From MVRV01 sp964646755 (GTDB lineage: Bacteria; Desulfobacterota; Syntrophia; Syntrophales; Smithellaceae): a DNA stretch of 64,000 bases. Position 1 is the stretch's first letter, and each line of letters starts with the position of its first letter. Both the position numbers and the translations under genes were made by a program. Shown here one piece after another: positions 18,398 to 27,100 of the stretch. Where the stretch lies: positions 1 to 64,000 of the forward strand of contig CAZYIE010000008.1 in NCBI GenBank assembly GCA_964646755.1. Reading direction: 5' to 3'. The notes beneath the pieces were generated by a model. The model was not told the origin of the DNA and did no database searches. It saw nothing but the letters and a program-made list of their open reading frames with translations.

Positions 18398-18699
18398 TGT
18401 CCTCGTTTACCATCACCAAGATGGCTAAAGCAGATTTGAAAGATATCGGCCACTACACACTTGAAAAATGGGGGCGAGAACAGCGCAATCATTATCTATC
18501 AATACTGGATGCCTGTTTTTATCAGCTTGCCTCCAATCCGCTTAGAGGCAAGGATTGCAGCGAAATTCGTCGCGGCTACCGTAAATTTAATGCCGGTAGT
18601 CATGTAATTTTTTATCACCAAACTCCTTCCGATACGATAGAGATAGTCCGTGTCCTGCATGGACGTATGGACATTGAGACGCAGCTTTCTACATCATAA
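18397..18699 (+). CDS. parE: ParE-like type II toxin
   Basis: 100 residues, full ParE length. It opens with the typical beta1-helix segment (FTITKMAKADLKDIGHYTLEKWG) and ends with the conserved beta strands YRKFNAGSHVIFYHQ and VRVLHGRMDIETQL. ParE toxins usually poison DNA gyrase. Unlike the second locus at 22223-22641, this toxin keeps its C-terminus and looks intact. A strong terminator follows. Confidence 0.85.
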   Translation: MSSFTITKMAKADLKDIGHYTLEKWGREQRNHYLSILDACFYQLASNPLRGKDCSEIRRGYRKFNAGSHVIFYHQTPSDTIEIVRVLHGRMDIETQLSTS

Positions 18700-18725
18700 T
18701 AATTCCGACCGTCATATAGATTCAA

Positions 18726-18774
18726 CAAGAAAACCCGCCGGGTTAGGTGATCCCGGCGGGTTTTCTTGTTTTTT
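18726..18774. terminator. Strong intrinsic terminator between parDE and flaF
   Basis: A perfect 17-bp stem (18726-18742 pairing with 18752-18768, core AAACCCGCCGGG) with a 9-base loop is followed by six Ts on the plus strand. It lies between converging genes, so it ends parDE and may also stop flaF transcription from the other side, where the T tract is weaker. Confidence 0.9.
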
Positions 18775-18797
18775 ACAGCGGTTGCCCACAGATCACT

Positions 18798-19247
18798 TCA
18801 AACACTAAAGTTTGCCGCAAAATGGTTCTTTTGCGGTATTGGTAATGCCTGCCCCACCACCTGTTCGTTATTGCTGGGGTTTTTGTTGAGCCCGGCGGCA
18901 ATATTAAGATTAATATCAATAAGGATATTGAGCTTCTCCGGAACCGGATACGCCATGACCTCAAAGATTCTTTTATCGACAAAAAGACTCAAACTGAGAA
19001 TATCCTCTTTGATTTGCCTAGGGAGGAGATTGTCCTCTTTGATCAACTCACCTTGCAATATGCTCCAGACAGTCTGATTGTTCCTGAGCGCCTCATTGAG
19101 CTGGACATCCCGATCGGCCGCGTTCCAGTTTTTCTGGCATTCTTTAATCTTAAATGCCGCCTGAATAAGAGCTGCTGCCTCGATCTCCCGTCCGGTCATG
19201 TATAACTTCTGGGTTGTCTTGTATGCTTCAAGGTGATTTGCGGACAC
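18798..19247 (-). CDS. flaF: Flagellar biosynthesis regulator FlaF
   Basis: 149 residues, longer than usual (about 115-125), with the extension at the C-terminus. The N-terminal segment AYKTTQKLYMTGREIEAAAL and the central LNEALRNNQTVWSIL are characteristic. It starts at GTG 19247 with GGGAGG nine bases upstream, overlapping the flbT 3' end by 20 bases. In Caulobacter FlaF is needed for flagellin synthesis and works opposite FlbT, which destabilises or represses flagellin mRNA. Here it lies downstream of flagellin in the order flagellin, unknown gene, flbT, flaF. Confidence 0.85.
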   Translation of the reverse strand: MSANHLEAYKTTQKLYMTGREIEAAALIQAAFKIKECQKNWNAADRDVQLNEALRNNQTVWSILQGELIKEDNLLPRQIKEDILSLSLFVDKRIFEVMAYPVPEKLNILIDINLNIAAGLNKNPSNNEQVVGQALPIPQKNHFAANFSV

Positions 19248-19626
19248 GATCTAATACCTCCCGTTCATATTCTATAAGTTTTCTGGCTGATTTCAATGCC
19301 TGGTAATACTCATTCTTCAGCAGACATTCACTGATCTTGTCGATGTGAATGAGAGTACTGGGCACTGCACCTACAAGATCTTTGACCAATGCCCAGTAGG
19401 TGTTATGATATCCGACAAGATTCCCACCATCAATATACATGAGCTGAATTACAAAATAAATCCTGCTGCAATAGGTCGTTGCTTCCTCCTCGCGCATGAT
19501 GTCTTTTTCGCGGAGTACTGCAACATTGTTTTCCACAATAAATTCCGAACGGTTTTTCCCGTTCTGTATTACCGCACCACCAATGATCAGTTTCTCCTGT
19601 GGCTTAAGCGCGATTTTGAGGGCCAT
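19228..19626 (-). CDS. flbT: Flagellin translational repressor FlbT
   Basis: 132 residues. ALKIALKPQEKLIIGGAVIQNG at the N-terminus and the ATTYCSRIYFVIQLMYI segment are FlbT landmarks. In Caulobacter FlbT binds the flagellin mRNA 5' leader and limits its stability until hook assembly is complete. No strong ribosome site precedes the ATG, so translation may be low or coupled to the unknown gene, whose stop is 7 bases upstream. The long flagellin leader (about 140 bases, see promoter 22051-22077) offers a possible target; that link is inference. Confidence 0.86.
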   Translation of the reverse strand: MALKIALKPQEKLIIGGAVIQNGKNRSEFIVENNVAVLREKDIMREEEATTYCSRIYFVIQLMYIDGGNLVGYHNTYWALVKDLVGAVPSTLIHIDKISECLLKNEYYQALKSARKLIEYEREVLDRVRKSP

Positions 19627-19633
19627 ATCGAAC

Positions 19634-19978
19634 TCAGATCTTCACTGTCAAAATTGCACCCGGTTGAATATTTTCCGCCGTTGCCGCCCTGACCGTTTCC
19701 GTTGCGTCGCTTTTCGCTTTATCTAAGTGAGTATTTGATACCTCCTGATCAGCCCCGGAGCGCTTAAATTCAGGATCTCCCGTACTGACTTTTTTAATGA
19801 GATCCTGTCTCTGGTAAGTTGCTATGGGGAAAAAAGGCGGATCATAGACAACTGCCAGGTTGGATTGCCCCGAACTTACAGAAGCAACCTCTCTGTTATC
19901 ACCGGCTCTCTCATTCCCTCCGTCAGGGTAAAACGCTTTCTGCAGACCCTGATATGGATTAATATTATTGACATTCAT
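19634..19978 (-). CDS. Unknown protein between flagellin and flbT
   Basis: 114 residues, no family recognised. It begins MNVNNINPYQGLQKAF and is polar and low in hydrophobics, with no signal peptide or membrane segment. The C-terminal LDKAKSDATETVRAATAENIQPGAIL is probably helical. GGGG lies a few bases before the ATG and the stop is 7 bases before flbT, so it belongs to the flagellin-flbT-flaF operon. A role in flagellin expression, export or capping is a guess from position only. It is not obviously FlaG, FliS or FliW. Confidence 0.6.
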   Translation of the reverse strand: MNVNNINPYQGLQKAFYPDGGNERAGDNREVASVSSGQSNLAVVYDPPFFPIATYQRQDLIKKVSTGDPEFKRSGADQEVSNTHLDKAKSDATETVRAATAENIQPGAILTVKI

Positions 19979-19999
19979 AATTTTACCCCATTTATTTTA

Positions 20000-20026
20000 G
20001 ATGGGGAGGAATTCTTCCTCCCCATC
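20000..20026 (-). terminator. Stem-loop directly downstream of flagellin
   Basis: A perfect 12-bp stem GATGGGGAGGAA/TTCCTCCCCATC with a 3-base loop lies 21 bases after the flagellin stop. On the minus strand it is followed by TAAAATAAAT, not a clean T tract. It may be a partial terminator or an mRNA-stabilising hairpin that lets flagellin be made in excess over FlbT and FlaF. Confidence 0.6.
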
Positions 20027-20047
20027 CGAGCATTTAGCCTATGTCGC

Positions 20048-21904
20048 TTACTGGAACAATCTCAGAACTGACTGCGCTGCCTGTGCCGATAAGCTCAGAG
20101 CTGTAGTGCTCAGAGACTGACGGGTTTGCAGCATCAGCATGTTTGCGCCTTCCTCGTTGGTGTCAGCGAGGGTCAGTTTATTGGAACCTTCGGTCAGCGT
20201 GTTAATCATATTTGTCGAGAAATCCAGACGCACTGTGATGATACTCAGATTACCTGACAGATTGGTTGCATTCTGACGCAAAGTTGTCAATGCAGCGTCC
20301 AACTTATCAATATCAGCGGCAATGGCTGTCTGCATAGCTGCGCTTTCAAGAGTTCTCCATGCTGCTGCCGTGACGCCCAGACCAGCTGCTCTCGAATCAG
20401 AACCAGTAACTGCCAGTGTTACACCTTCAAATTTAACGTTAAGTGCTGTCGCAGCTGTTAAGGCAGTTCCGTTTATCAGGTTTTTACCTCGATAGCCGGA
20501 ATCATTCGCCACGGCAGTAATCTGGGTGCGCATTTGATTATACTGATCCTGAAGATTGGAAAGTTCGCTTGCTGCAGCAGCAATATCTGCTTCAGTAATC
20601 TTAGCGTGAGTACCGGTAATATCAGCACCAGTAATACCTGTCGGAACGCTGTCCAGCGAATACTTCACATTAACAACCGCAGCAGAAGACGTTGCTGACC
20701 AGCCGAGATCAGCCAATGTCGTGTTGGCATTGATCGCTGCGGCCAGAGCAGTGGCATCCGCCGTATCGTCGCCGTCAACATTATAACTGGTCCCCGCCGT
20801 CAACGTTACACCGCTTGTTCCGAATGTGATGGAATCGCCTGCTACTTCTGCCGTTTGAATAGCTGTTGTCATGGCGGTGGTATTTGACGCAACTATATCA
20901 GCTAAAACAACAGAGGTATTATCTTTCGAGATAGTCAAGTTGTTAGTAGCCGTTGGTGTTGACGACCTCCAACCGGCAGCCGACAATGTGGTGTTGGCGT
21001 TGATCTTCGCAGCCAGTGCTGCGGCATCCTCAGCATCGGTACCTCCCGCGTAAAACTCAAGCGCACCTACATCTTCAGAATCATACACTGCCGCAAATGT
21101 TATACCTCCCAATTGAATGGTGTCGCCTAAAGTCGCAGCTTCAATGCCATTTGTAGTAACAAATGTAGTGACGCCGGTCATGACAACATCAGTAGAAATC
21201 ATATCTCGCTCACCACCCGTGAGACGAACACGTTTTATCGTCATACTAGCGGAGTTAAGAGCGTTGACACTTGCCCCATAACCGGCAGCCGTCACAGTAG
21301 CGTTCGCGCTGATCTGCGTGGCCAGATTAAGGGCGTCAGTCGTTGCAACACCGGTAATGTGAAACAGATTGGTGGTGGCGGCCGATGCTCCAGTAGAGAG
21401 GCCCATAGTTGCCGTAAACGTTACACCGCCCACCGTGAAGGTGGAGAGGTTCGCATTTGGCACAACGGTTCCAATTGTTAGATATTCATACGAAGCGGTT
21501 CCTGCATCCACACTGGTCATTGGTAAGCTCACAGTTTGAGCGACGAATTTTTCTACGCTGGCCAATGTTAAATTTACAGTCGGAGCGGTGAAAACAGCAC
21601 TCTGGGCCGATTGGGCAACACCTTTTGCCTGTTCGATCATGGAGGTGATCGCCTTGATGCCCTTGTCCGCCGCTTGAACGGTCTGAATCGCCTGTCCCAT
21701 ACCATCTTTCAATCCATCAATTTTGGAAGCGCGGGAATTCAGCACCTGAGAAGCAAAATATGATGTCGGGTTATCCAAGGCCGTATTGACCTTGTTGCCT
21801 GTAGATAGACGGTTCTGTGTCCGTTCGAGAAGAGTTACTGTATTTTGAAGACTTAAGAGGTTGGACCTCATTCCTGAGGTTAAACTGATATCATTAATAG
21901 CCAT
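20048..21904 (-). CDS. fliC: Flagellin with expanded variable region
   Basis: 618 residues. The N-terminal D0/D1 (LERTQNRLSTGNKVNTALDN, about 1-105) and C-terminal D1/D0 (about 440-618, ending AAQSVLRLFQ) are conserved. Between them, residues ~160-417 hold three related units at 160-225, 262-327 and 358-417, each with an A-rich INANTTL-type segment followed by G-W/Y, resembling the flagellin hook-IN motif. The variable region is rich in Ser and Thr, suitable for O-glycosylation by the upstream island (inference). GGAG precedes the ATG, and a sigma-28 promoter lies at 22051-22077. Confidence 0.95.
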   Translation of the reverse strand: MAINDISLTSGMRSNLLSLQNTVTLLERTQNRLSTGNKVNTALDNPTSYFASQVLNSRASKIDGLKDGMGQAIQTVQAADKGIKAITSMIEQAKGVAQSAQSAVFTAPTVNLTLASVEKFVAQTVSLPMTSVDAGTASYEYLTIGTVVPNANLSTFTVGGVTFTATMGLSTGASAATTNLFHITGVATTDALNLATQISANATVTAAGYGASVNALNSASMTIKRVRLTGGERDMISTDVVMTGVTTFVTTNGIEAATLGDTIQLGGITFAAVYDSEDVGALEFYAGGTDAEDAAALAAKINANTTLSAAGWRSSTPTATNNLTISKDNTSVVLADIVASNTTAMTTAIQTAEVAGDSITFGTSGVTLTAGTSYNVDGDDTADATALAAAINANTTLADLGWSATSSAAVVNVKYSLDSVPTGITGADITGTHAKITEADIAAAASELSNLQDQYNQMRTQITAVANDSGYRGKNLINGTALTAATALNVKFEGVTLAVTGSDSRAAGLGVTAAAWRTLESAAMQTAIAADIDKLDAALTTLRQNATNLSGNLSIITVRLDFSTNMINTLTEGSNKLTLADTNEEGANMLMLQTRQSLSTTALSLSAQAAQSVLRLFQ

Positions 21905-22050
21905 GATTTTTCTCCTTTTCTAGGTTGCTTTCTGACAATTCTTGTCAAAGTTTTTTGTTTTGCCAATGATACGACTCTTTTAAAAGTGTTCGCCTGGATT
22001 TACTTAAGATTATCCTCCCTTCTGATCTTTTTAAACTTCCTTATGCTACA

Positions 22051-22077
22051 TTATCGGAATTTCGCCATAATACTTTA
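22051..22077 (-). promoter_or_regulatory. Sigma-28 (FliA) promoter for flagellin
   Basis: Read on the minus strand: TAAAGTAT, 11 bases, TCCGATAA, close to the consensus TAAAGTTT-N11-GCCGATAA with exact spacing. It lies about 147 bases upstream of the flagellin ATG, giving a long leader. The leader contains AGGGAGGATA near 22010-22019 and the AAGGAG ribosome site, GGA-bearing places where CsrA might bind (inference). Confidence 0.85.
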
Positions 22078-22106
22078 GCTGCCAAGGGCTTTTTTTAAAA
22101 AAATAT

Positions 22107-22124
22107 AGACTGAAGGCTGAAGGA
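22107..22124 (+). repeat. CTGAAG-type intergenic repeat, copy 2
   Basis: AGACTGAAGGCTGAAGGA lies just upstream of the flagellin promoter and of the toxin-antitoxin promoter. Same family as the copy at 18021-18050. Confidence 0.55.
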
Positions 22125-22169
22125 GTAGGCCGCATCTTGTAACCTCGCTTGACCTAGCAAAAATACACA

Positions 22170-22198
22170 TTGACATAAAAATCCTATCACCATATAAT
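22170..22198 (+). promoter_or_regulatory. Consensus sigma-70 promoter for the second TA locus
   Basis: Perfect TTGACA and TATAAT boxes with 17-base spacing, 24 bases before the antitoxin ATG. No flanking operator is obvious. Confidence 0.85.
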
Positions 22199-22222
22199 TT
22201 TTACAAAAGAAAGGAGTTCACA

Positions 22223-22411
22223 ATGAATGTTGCCAAAGCTAAAATTGAAAACATGCTGGAAAAGTTGCCTGCTACAATTGATGTGGAAAGCTTAATCTAT
22301 CAATTGTATCTTCTTGAAAAGATTGAAGAAGGTGAAAATGACATAAGAGAAGGACGCGTATTATCCCACCAGCAAGCCATCGAAAGGATATCCAAAAAGT
22401 GGCAAAGCTGA
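22223..22411 (+). CDS. RelB/YefM-like antitoxin of the second TA locus
   Basis: 62 residues. The layout KIENMLEKLPATIDVESLIYQLYLLEKIEEG...EGRVLSHQQAIERI is typical of small addiction-module antitoxins paired with RelE/ParE toxins. GGAG lies 6 bases before the ATG, under a consensus promoter. It overlaps the toxin frame by 13 bases. Since the toxin is truncated, the antitoxin may now be an orphan. Confidence 0.8.
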   Translation: MNVAKAKIENMLEKLPATIDVESLIYQLYLLEKIEEGENDIREGRVLSHQQAIERISKKWQS

Positions 22412-22641
22412 TTTGGACCCAAAAAGCAATCGAGTCTCTAGAAGCAATATATGATTACATATCACGTGATTCAATCCAATATGCAAATTATCAAACCCGT
22501 AAGATTGTAGATTCGGTCGAGCGTTTAAGTATCTTTCCTGAATCAGGTAAAATTATTACGGAGTTTGAACAATCGATTTACACTAACGCCTTCAACCTTC
22601 AGCCTTATTATTCATCTTTCCCCCTTTTTCTCAAGTTTTAG
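22399..22641 (+). pseudogene. RelE/ParE toxin, C-terminally truncated
   Basis: 80 codons from GTG 22399. The first ~58 residues are convincing: LIWTQKAIESLEAIYDYISRDS and the FPESGKI turn. After that, family members continue with a YRIIY-type strand and a His-containing C-terminus to about 95 residues. Here the frame runs into unrelated sequence and stops. The break coincides with an inverted CTGAAG-type repeat at 22588-22604. The toxin core strands are missing, so it is probably inactive. Its 3' end also overlaps the TPR gene's promoter region. Confidence 0.7.
22588..22604 (-). repeat. CTGAAG-type repeat inside the broken toxin
   Basis: The minus strand reads GGCTGAAGGTTGAAGGC, the same unit as the intergenic copies. 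It sits where homology to RelE/ParE toxins ends. Confidence 0.5.
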
Positions 22642-22658
22642 CCGACCAATACCGATAA
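22631..22658 (+). promoter_or_regulatory. Candidate sigma-28 promoter for the TPR gene
   Basis: TCAAGTTT then ACCGATAA, with 12 bases between (or CAAGTTTT with 11). This is similar to TAAAGTTT-N11-GCCGATAA. It lies about 30 bases upstream of the TPR gene ATG at 22690, so that gene may be FliA-dependent. Confidence 0.6.
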
Positions 22659-22689
22659 TTTAAACAGATCATAAAAGATGAGGTTATTT

Positions 22690-23901
22690 ATGAGTTCATA
22701 TATGTTGGGCGTTGCAGATTCAACATACGTAGAGTATTTATTTTCTTCAAACACAACTCATTCGCAAGCACAGCTGGATTCTCTGGCTAATAATGCCCTG
22801 TCGCAGGGAATTGGCTTTTTTGAAAAAGGTGACTACGATCGGGCCATCAAAGCATTTAAAAGCTCTGCCGGCTTATCGCCTTTTTCAGATAATTCGGCCA
22901 AGGCTTACAGCTATATAGCCAACTCATATCTCGCCCAAGATAAAACAGAGGAAGCGATGAGGACATATAAGGCAGCTATCCGGATTTATCCGGTGCGCGA
23001 TGATTTCCATTTGGCTCTGGGTGACATTTACGCAAAAGATGGCAATGTGGCTGAAGCCCTGACAGAATATGAAGCGGCTGTGCGATTAAATCCGACTTCA
23101 ATGCAAAACAGATATTCCCTGGGGCAAAGCTATCTTCATGACGGTCAGTTCAGCGCTGCTCGCGAGCAGTTTCAAGTAGTCACCGAACTGTCGCCCAATG
23201 GCGCGTCCGGCTACTATGGTTTAGGTCAGGTGGCACGGGCATCAGGAGACTATCCAGATGCCGTTGCCCAATTAAACAAGGCTATTAGCGTGGATAAAAA
23301 GTTTGAGAATTCTTACCTGGAACTGGGATATACCTACGCCGATATGGGCAATGATCAGAAGGCGAACGAACAATTACTTATTCTGCAGGCAAAACAATCT
23401 TCGTCAGCCACAACACTTCAAGGTTACATGTCTCAAGCCTCTCAGCCAAAAATATTTTTTGCTCTTGGTGTTGATGGATTTAATAACTATCTGGGGCCGG
23501 CAACAAAAATTGCTGCAATGGATGAAGATCTGGAAGAGCCCAAAAGCACAAAACTTTATTCCATGAATTTGGTTTTTTCCAAAGATATGGATATTTCATC
23601 CGTACAGAACCGTTATAACTGGGGTATCAACAAAGCATCTATCACGCAAAACGGCGGTGTTTATAATGGAGGATTTACTGTACCAAAAACAGAAGCGAAC
23701 ATGCTTCCCATACCAGTAAATGTTATCTACGATAACGATACGAATACAGCCTCTGTCCGGTTTCGAATTTCTCAGAATGCCGCCGGCGATGCTACTCTGG
23801 ATCCGGCACATATCGTTTTCAAATTCTATGGCACTGATGCCTATGGCAAAGCGATGGATACCTCAGCTGATGAATACAGCGGTTTTTCCGGCGTAGCGTA
23901 G
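22690..23901 (+). CDS. TPR-repeat protein with C-terminal beta-rich domain
   Basis: 403 residues from ATG 22690, chosen because GAGG sits six bases upstream; ATG 22678 is also in frame. Residues ~25-240 are about six TPRs (ALSQGIGFFEKGDYDRAIKAF and AYSYIANSYLAQDKTEEAM are typical). The last ~150 residues, starting at NLVFSKDMDISSVQNRYNWGI, look like a beta-sandwich of the SbsA/Ig-like kind. No signal peptide is visible. A sigma-28-like promoter and the position opposite flagellin suggest a filament-stage role, possibly as chaperone, glycosylation adaptor or secreted appendage protein. Function unknown. Confidence 0.75.
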   Translation: MSSYMLGVADSTYVEYLFSSNTTHSQAQLDSLANNALSQGIGFFEKGDYDRAIKAFKSSAGLSPFSDNSAKAYSYIANSYLAQDKTEEAMRTYKAAIRIYPVRDDFHLALGDIYAKDGNVAEALTEYEAAVRLNPTSMQNRYSLGQSYLHDGQFSAAREQFQVVTELSPNGASGYYGLGQVARASGDYPDAVAQLNKAISVDKKFENSYLELGYTYADMGNDQKANEQLLILQAKQSSSATTLQGYMSQASQPKIFFALGVDGFNNYLGPATKIAAMDEDLEEPKSTKLYSMNLVFSKDMDISSVQNRYNWGINKASITQNGGVYNGGFTVPKTEANMLPIPVNVIYDNDTNTASVRFRISQNAAGDATLDPAHIVFKFYGTDAYGKAMDTSADEYSGFSGVA

Positions 23902-23933
23902 CTATAAAATGAATTCAGCTTCCTGTCCTGTTG

Positions 23934-24140
23934 TTACCTTTCTTCCTTGTCTTGATTGCCGTTATCCGATTCCTGATTTTTTTCCGGAACACTTTGGTCA
24001 ATATCTTTCCTGTGGATGGCAATATTGCGGGGAGCTTCAATGCCAATTCTAATATTTTTTCCTTTACTATCCAGAATGGTTATTTTAATGTCGTCGCCAA
24101 TTGTAATCGATTCGCCAAATTTCCTTGTCAGGACAAGCAT
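23934..24140 (-). CDS. csrA: Carbon storage/translation regulator CsrA
   Basis: 68 residues. MLVLTRKFGESITIGDDIKI and VRIGIEAP-like RIGIEAPRNIAIHRKDI are diagnostic. The C-terminal ~15 residues are a charged tail. CsrA binds GGA motifs in mRNA leaders and controls flagellar and storage genes. GGAGG sits a few bases before the ATG. It follows flgL by 21 bases, so it is probably the last gene of the FliA-dependent flgM-flgN-flgK-flgL unit. No fliW is nearby, although csrA-fliW pairing is common in many flagellates. Confidence 0.95.
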   Translation of the reverse strand: MLVLTRKFGESITIGDDIKITILDSKGKNIRIGIEAPRNIAIHRKDIDQSVPEKNQESDNGNQDKEER

Positions 24141-24161
24141 TTTACCTCCGGCTTTTATTAA

Positions 24162-27100
24162 TTAAAGGTAGTCCAGAATTGTCATTTTCCCAACTTGTGC
24201 CGCCATGCTATATGATGCCTGAATGGCTGTCTGTTTCATTTGGTAGGCTATAATTAATTTAGCTAAATCGGCATTTTCTATTGCAGAACTCAGATTTGAT
24301 ATTTCTTCATTAAACGCTGTATGGTTTTCTTTTGTAAGGGTTAAAGAATTAATTTTAGTACCGACATGCGTCTGATAGGTAAGAACTTGCTTTTGTGCAA
24401 CCAGCAAATCATCGATTTGAGCAGTAATCAAATTGCCGTCTTTATCCTCCAGTGCCGTCTTTAGTGCAGTCAAAGTGGTCAACAGATCAACTGTGCCCGG
24501 GCCGTGAACGGCAACGGAGCTTAATGACGGTTGTGTTGCCGGTGGCCCCAACGTACTGCCTGTAATTGAAAATGATGCCGTGTTATTCGCACTCCACTCA
24601 CCGGACAGAGACAGCGTTATGACGTCTGTTCCTGTACCATCGACATCAATAGTGATCGCTGTTTCACTTACCGAAGCAATAACCATATTCGGATATTCAG
24701 CGTGGTTAGTCAGAGACCAACTGCCGGCGGTGCCACCGCGGGTCAGCATAATATTGTCATCTTCTGTAAGTGTCGTTCCGGTACCGGTGCTTAAGGAAGC
24801 ACTGGCAACAGGGCCATTGGCCGCTGTAAAAGCGGAAGAACCGGTGATGTTATATATAAAATTATTATTTTTACCTATTTGCATGGTCAGGTTGTCACCA
24901 TCGCCCCGATAACTCCCGGCCGGATAAGCATCCACCATAAACAAATCATTGGCAGCAAGATTAACAGGACTTGATGTGGTATTTGGTGTAAAAGTAGCGG
25001 TTATACCATCGCCCAGTGTAATCGTTTTGGTTGTAGTTGCGGCAACTGCCCCAAAATTCAGAGAACCGCCGTCAGGGTGGAGGTTAACTGTAAGGGTCAT
25101 TGCCAGATGACTTTCGCCAGTTGTGTTATCCGTGACTGTGATTTTCCCGGCGGTGTCGATGGATGCGGTCACGTTGACGGCACCGAAGGTTGTTTCAATT
25201 TGTGTGAGCAAATCATGTACCGTACCTGTTGCCGCATTCGCTATTGTAAATGTGGCGGGCCCAACGGCGGCGCCGTCGCGCTGCATCCCCTGAATCGTAA
25301 TCGTTGTACCATTCTGTACATTGGCGCCGGTTATTGTGTTCCAGGCGGTCGCTGCCGTAATAGGTGATCCACCAGCTGTGTTAGCCACTGCACCCTTGAG
25401 CTCTCGAGGCGGAAGAGCTTGCTCTGTTCCCCAGGTTTTACAACCGTCCGCCGATATTTTATAAGTTGATACAGCCAATGAGCCGCCGGTAATAATTTTT
25501 ACAGCATAAGTTTTATTTTCTGTTCCGGTATAAGTGCCGCCGGAAGCTACTGTACCATTAAATGCATTGGCAGTTGCCGCAGAAGCTGTGCCAATGCCCG
25601 TAGCGATTGCATTCACCGTATATTTGTCACCGGCAGCAAGATCATTAGTACCGGCAGTAAAGGTCATTTTTATCCCATCACCTAAAGTTATTTGCGAGGA
25701 AAGTCCTGTGTTTGTTGAGCCCCACGTTGCGCCGCCATCGGCAGAAATTTGATAAGTTGCATCAACCAAGGGACCGCCAGCAATGATTTTTAAAGCATAA
25801 TTTTTGTCTACCATTCCCGTATAAGCACCACTGGCCACAACCGTGCCGTCAAAAGTATTAACCGGTGCTGCGGTTGCAGCTCCAGTAATGGCAGCACCGG
25901 CATTCACAGTAAATGAATCACCGGCGATAAGATCAGCCCCTGCCGCAGTAAAGGTCATGGTTACGCCGTTGGTTACATCGCTGCTGTCACCTAAAGTGAT
26001 GGAGCCAGCAAGAGCACCGGCGGCAGATTCTGTACCCCAAGTCATGCCGCCATCGGTTGAAACATGATATTTTGCGTTAGCCAAGGTTCCACCGGTGGTT
26101 ATTTTTACGAGATACGTCATGTCTGCTGTCCCCGTATAAGTACCACCGGACGCAACTGTTCCGCCAAAAGTGTTACCAGGTGTTGCAGTTGCGGCTCCAA
26201 TTGTAGCAGCTGTTGCATTCACCGTATATTTATCACCGGCAGCAGGATTGACAGTATTTGGTGTAAAGGTCGCGGTTACCCCATTGCCAAGTGTAATAGT
26301 TTTGGTTGTAATTGCAGTAACTGCCCCAAAATCAAGAGAACCGCCAACAGGATTAGTTGTATCAAGGGTCATTGCCATCTGACTTTCGCCAGTTGTGTTA
26401 TCTGTGACCGTGATTTTTCCTGCGGTATCAATAGATGCAGTCACGCTTGCGCCGAAAGTATTTTGAATTTGTGTGAGCAAATCCTGCACTGTGCCTATCG
26501 CCGCATTTGCTATAGTATATGTGTCTGGTCCGACAGCGTTGCCGTCGTGATCAAACCCTCTAATCTCGATAGTTGTACCATTTTGCACATTGGCTCCCGT
26601 AATTGTGTTCCAGGCGGTCGCCGCTGTAATGGGTGATCCGACGGCTGTATTAGCTATGCTTCCTTTGACCTCCTGAGGCGGAAAATTTTGCTCCGGATCC
26701 CAAATCGTGCCACCGTCAGAAGAAATTTGATAAGTTGCATCAGCCAATGGTCCACCATCAATAATTTTTACAGTATACGTTTTATTTACGGTTCCCGTAT
26801 AAGTTCCGCCGGATGTAACAGTACCGTCAAAAGTATTAACCGGTGCTGCGGTTGCAGCTCCAATACTACTCAAGGGATTTGTCGAGAAGGGTGCAACAGC
26901 TGTTTTTGATCCTCCAAACAGATAACTATCGCCACACTTGGCATTCAACAAGGACATTGCTTGATCAATCAAGCTGGAAAGCAACTCTGCGGAAGATTTT
27001 ATTGTATCAGAATCACCTCCTGCCACAGACTCGGAAGTAGCAATACTAAGCGCATGGGCAATAACCTCTTTAATACCGGAAAGATTGGTATCTGTTAAAG

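Noticed and set aside
21960..21985. Sigma-54-like TGGCAAAAC upstream of flagellin
   Set aside because: On the minus strand it has a GG but no GC at the required 10-base spacing, while a much better sigma-28 site lies upstream.
26064..26636. Plus-strand Cys/Ser-rich ORF of 190 codons
   Set aside because: Antisense of the FlgL repeat modules; its apparent Cys-rich repeats only mirror the Thr/Ala/Gly codons on the other strand.
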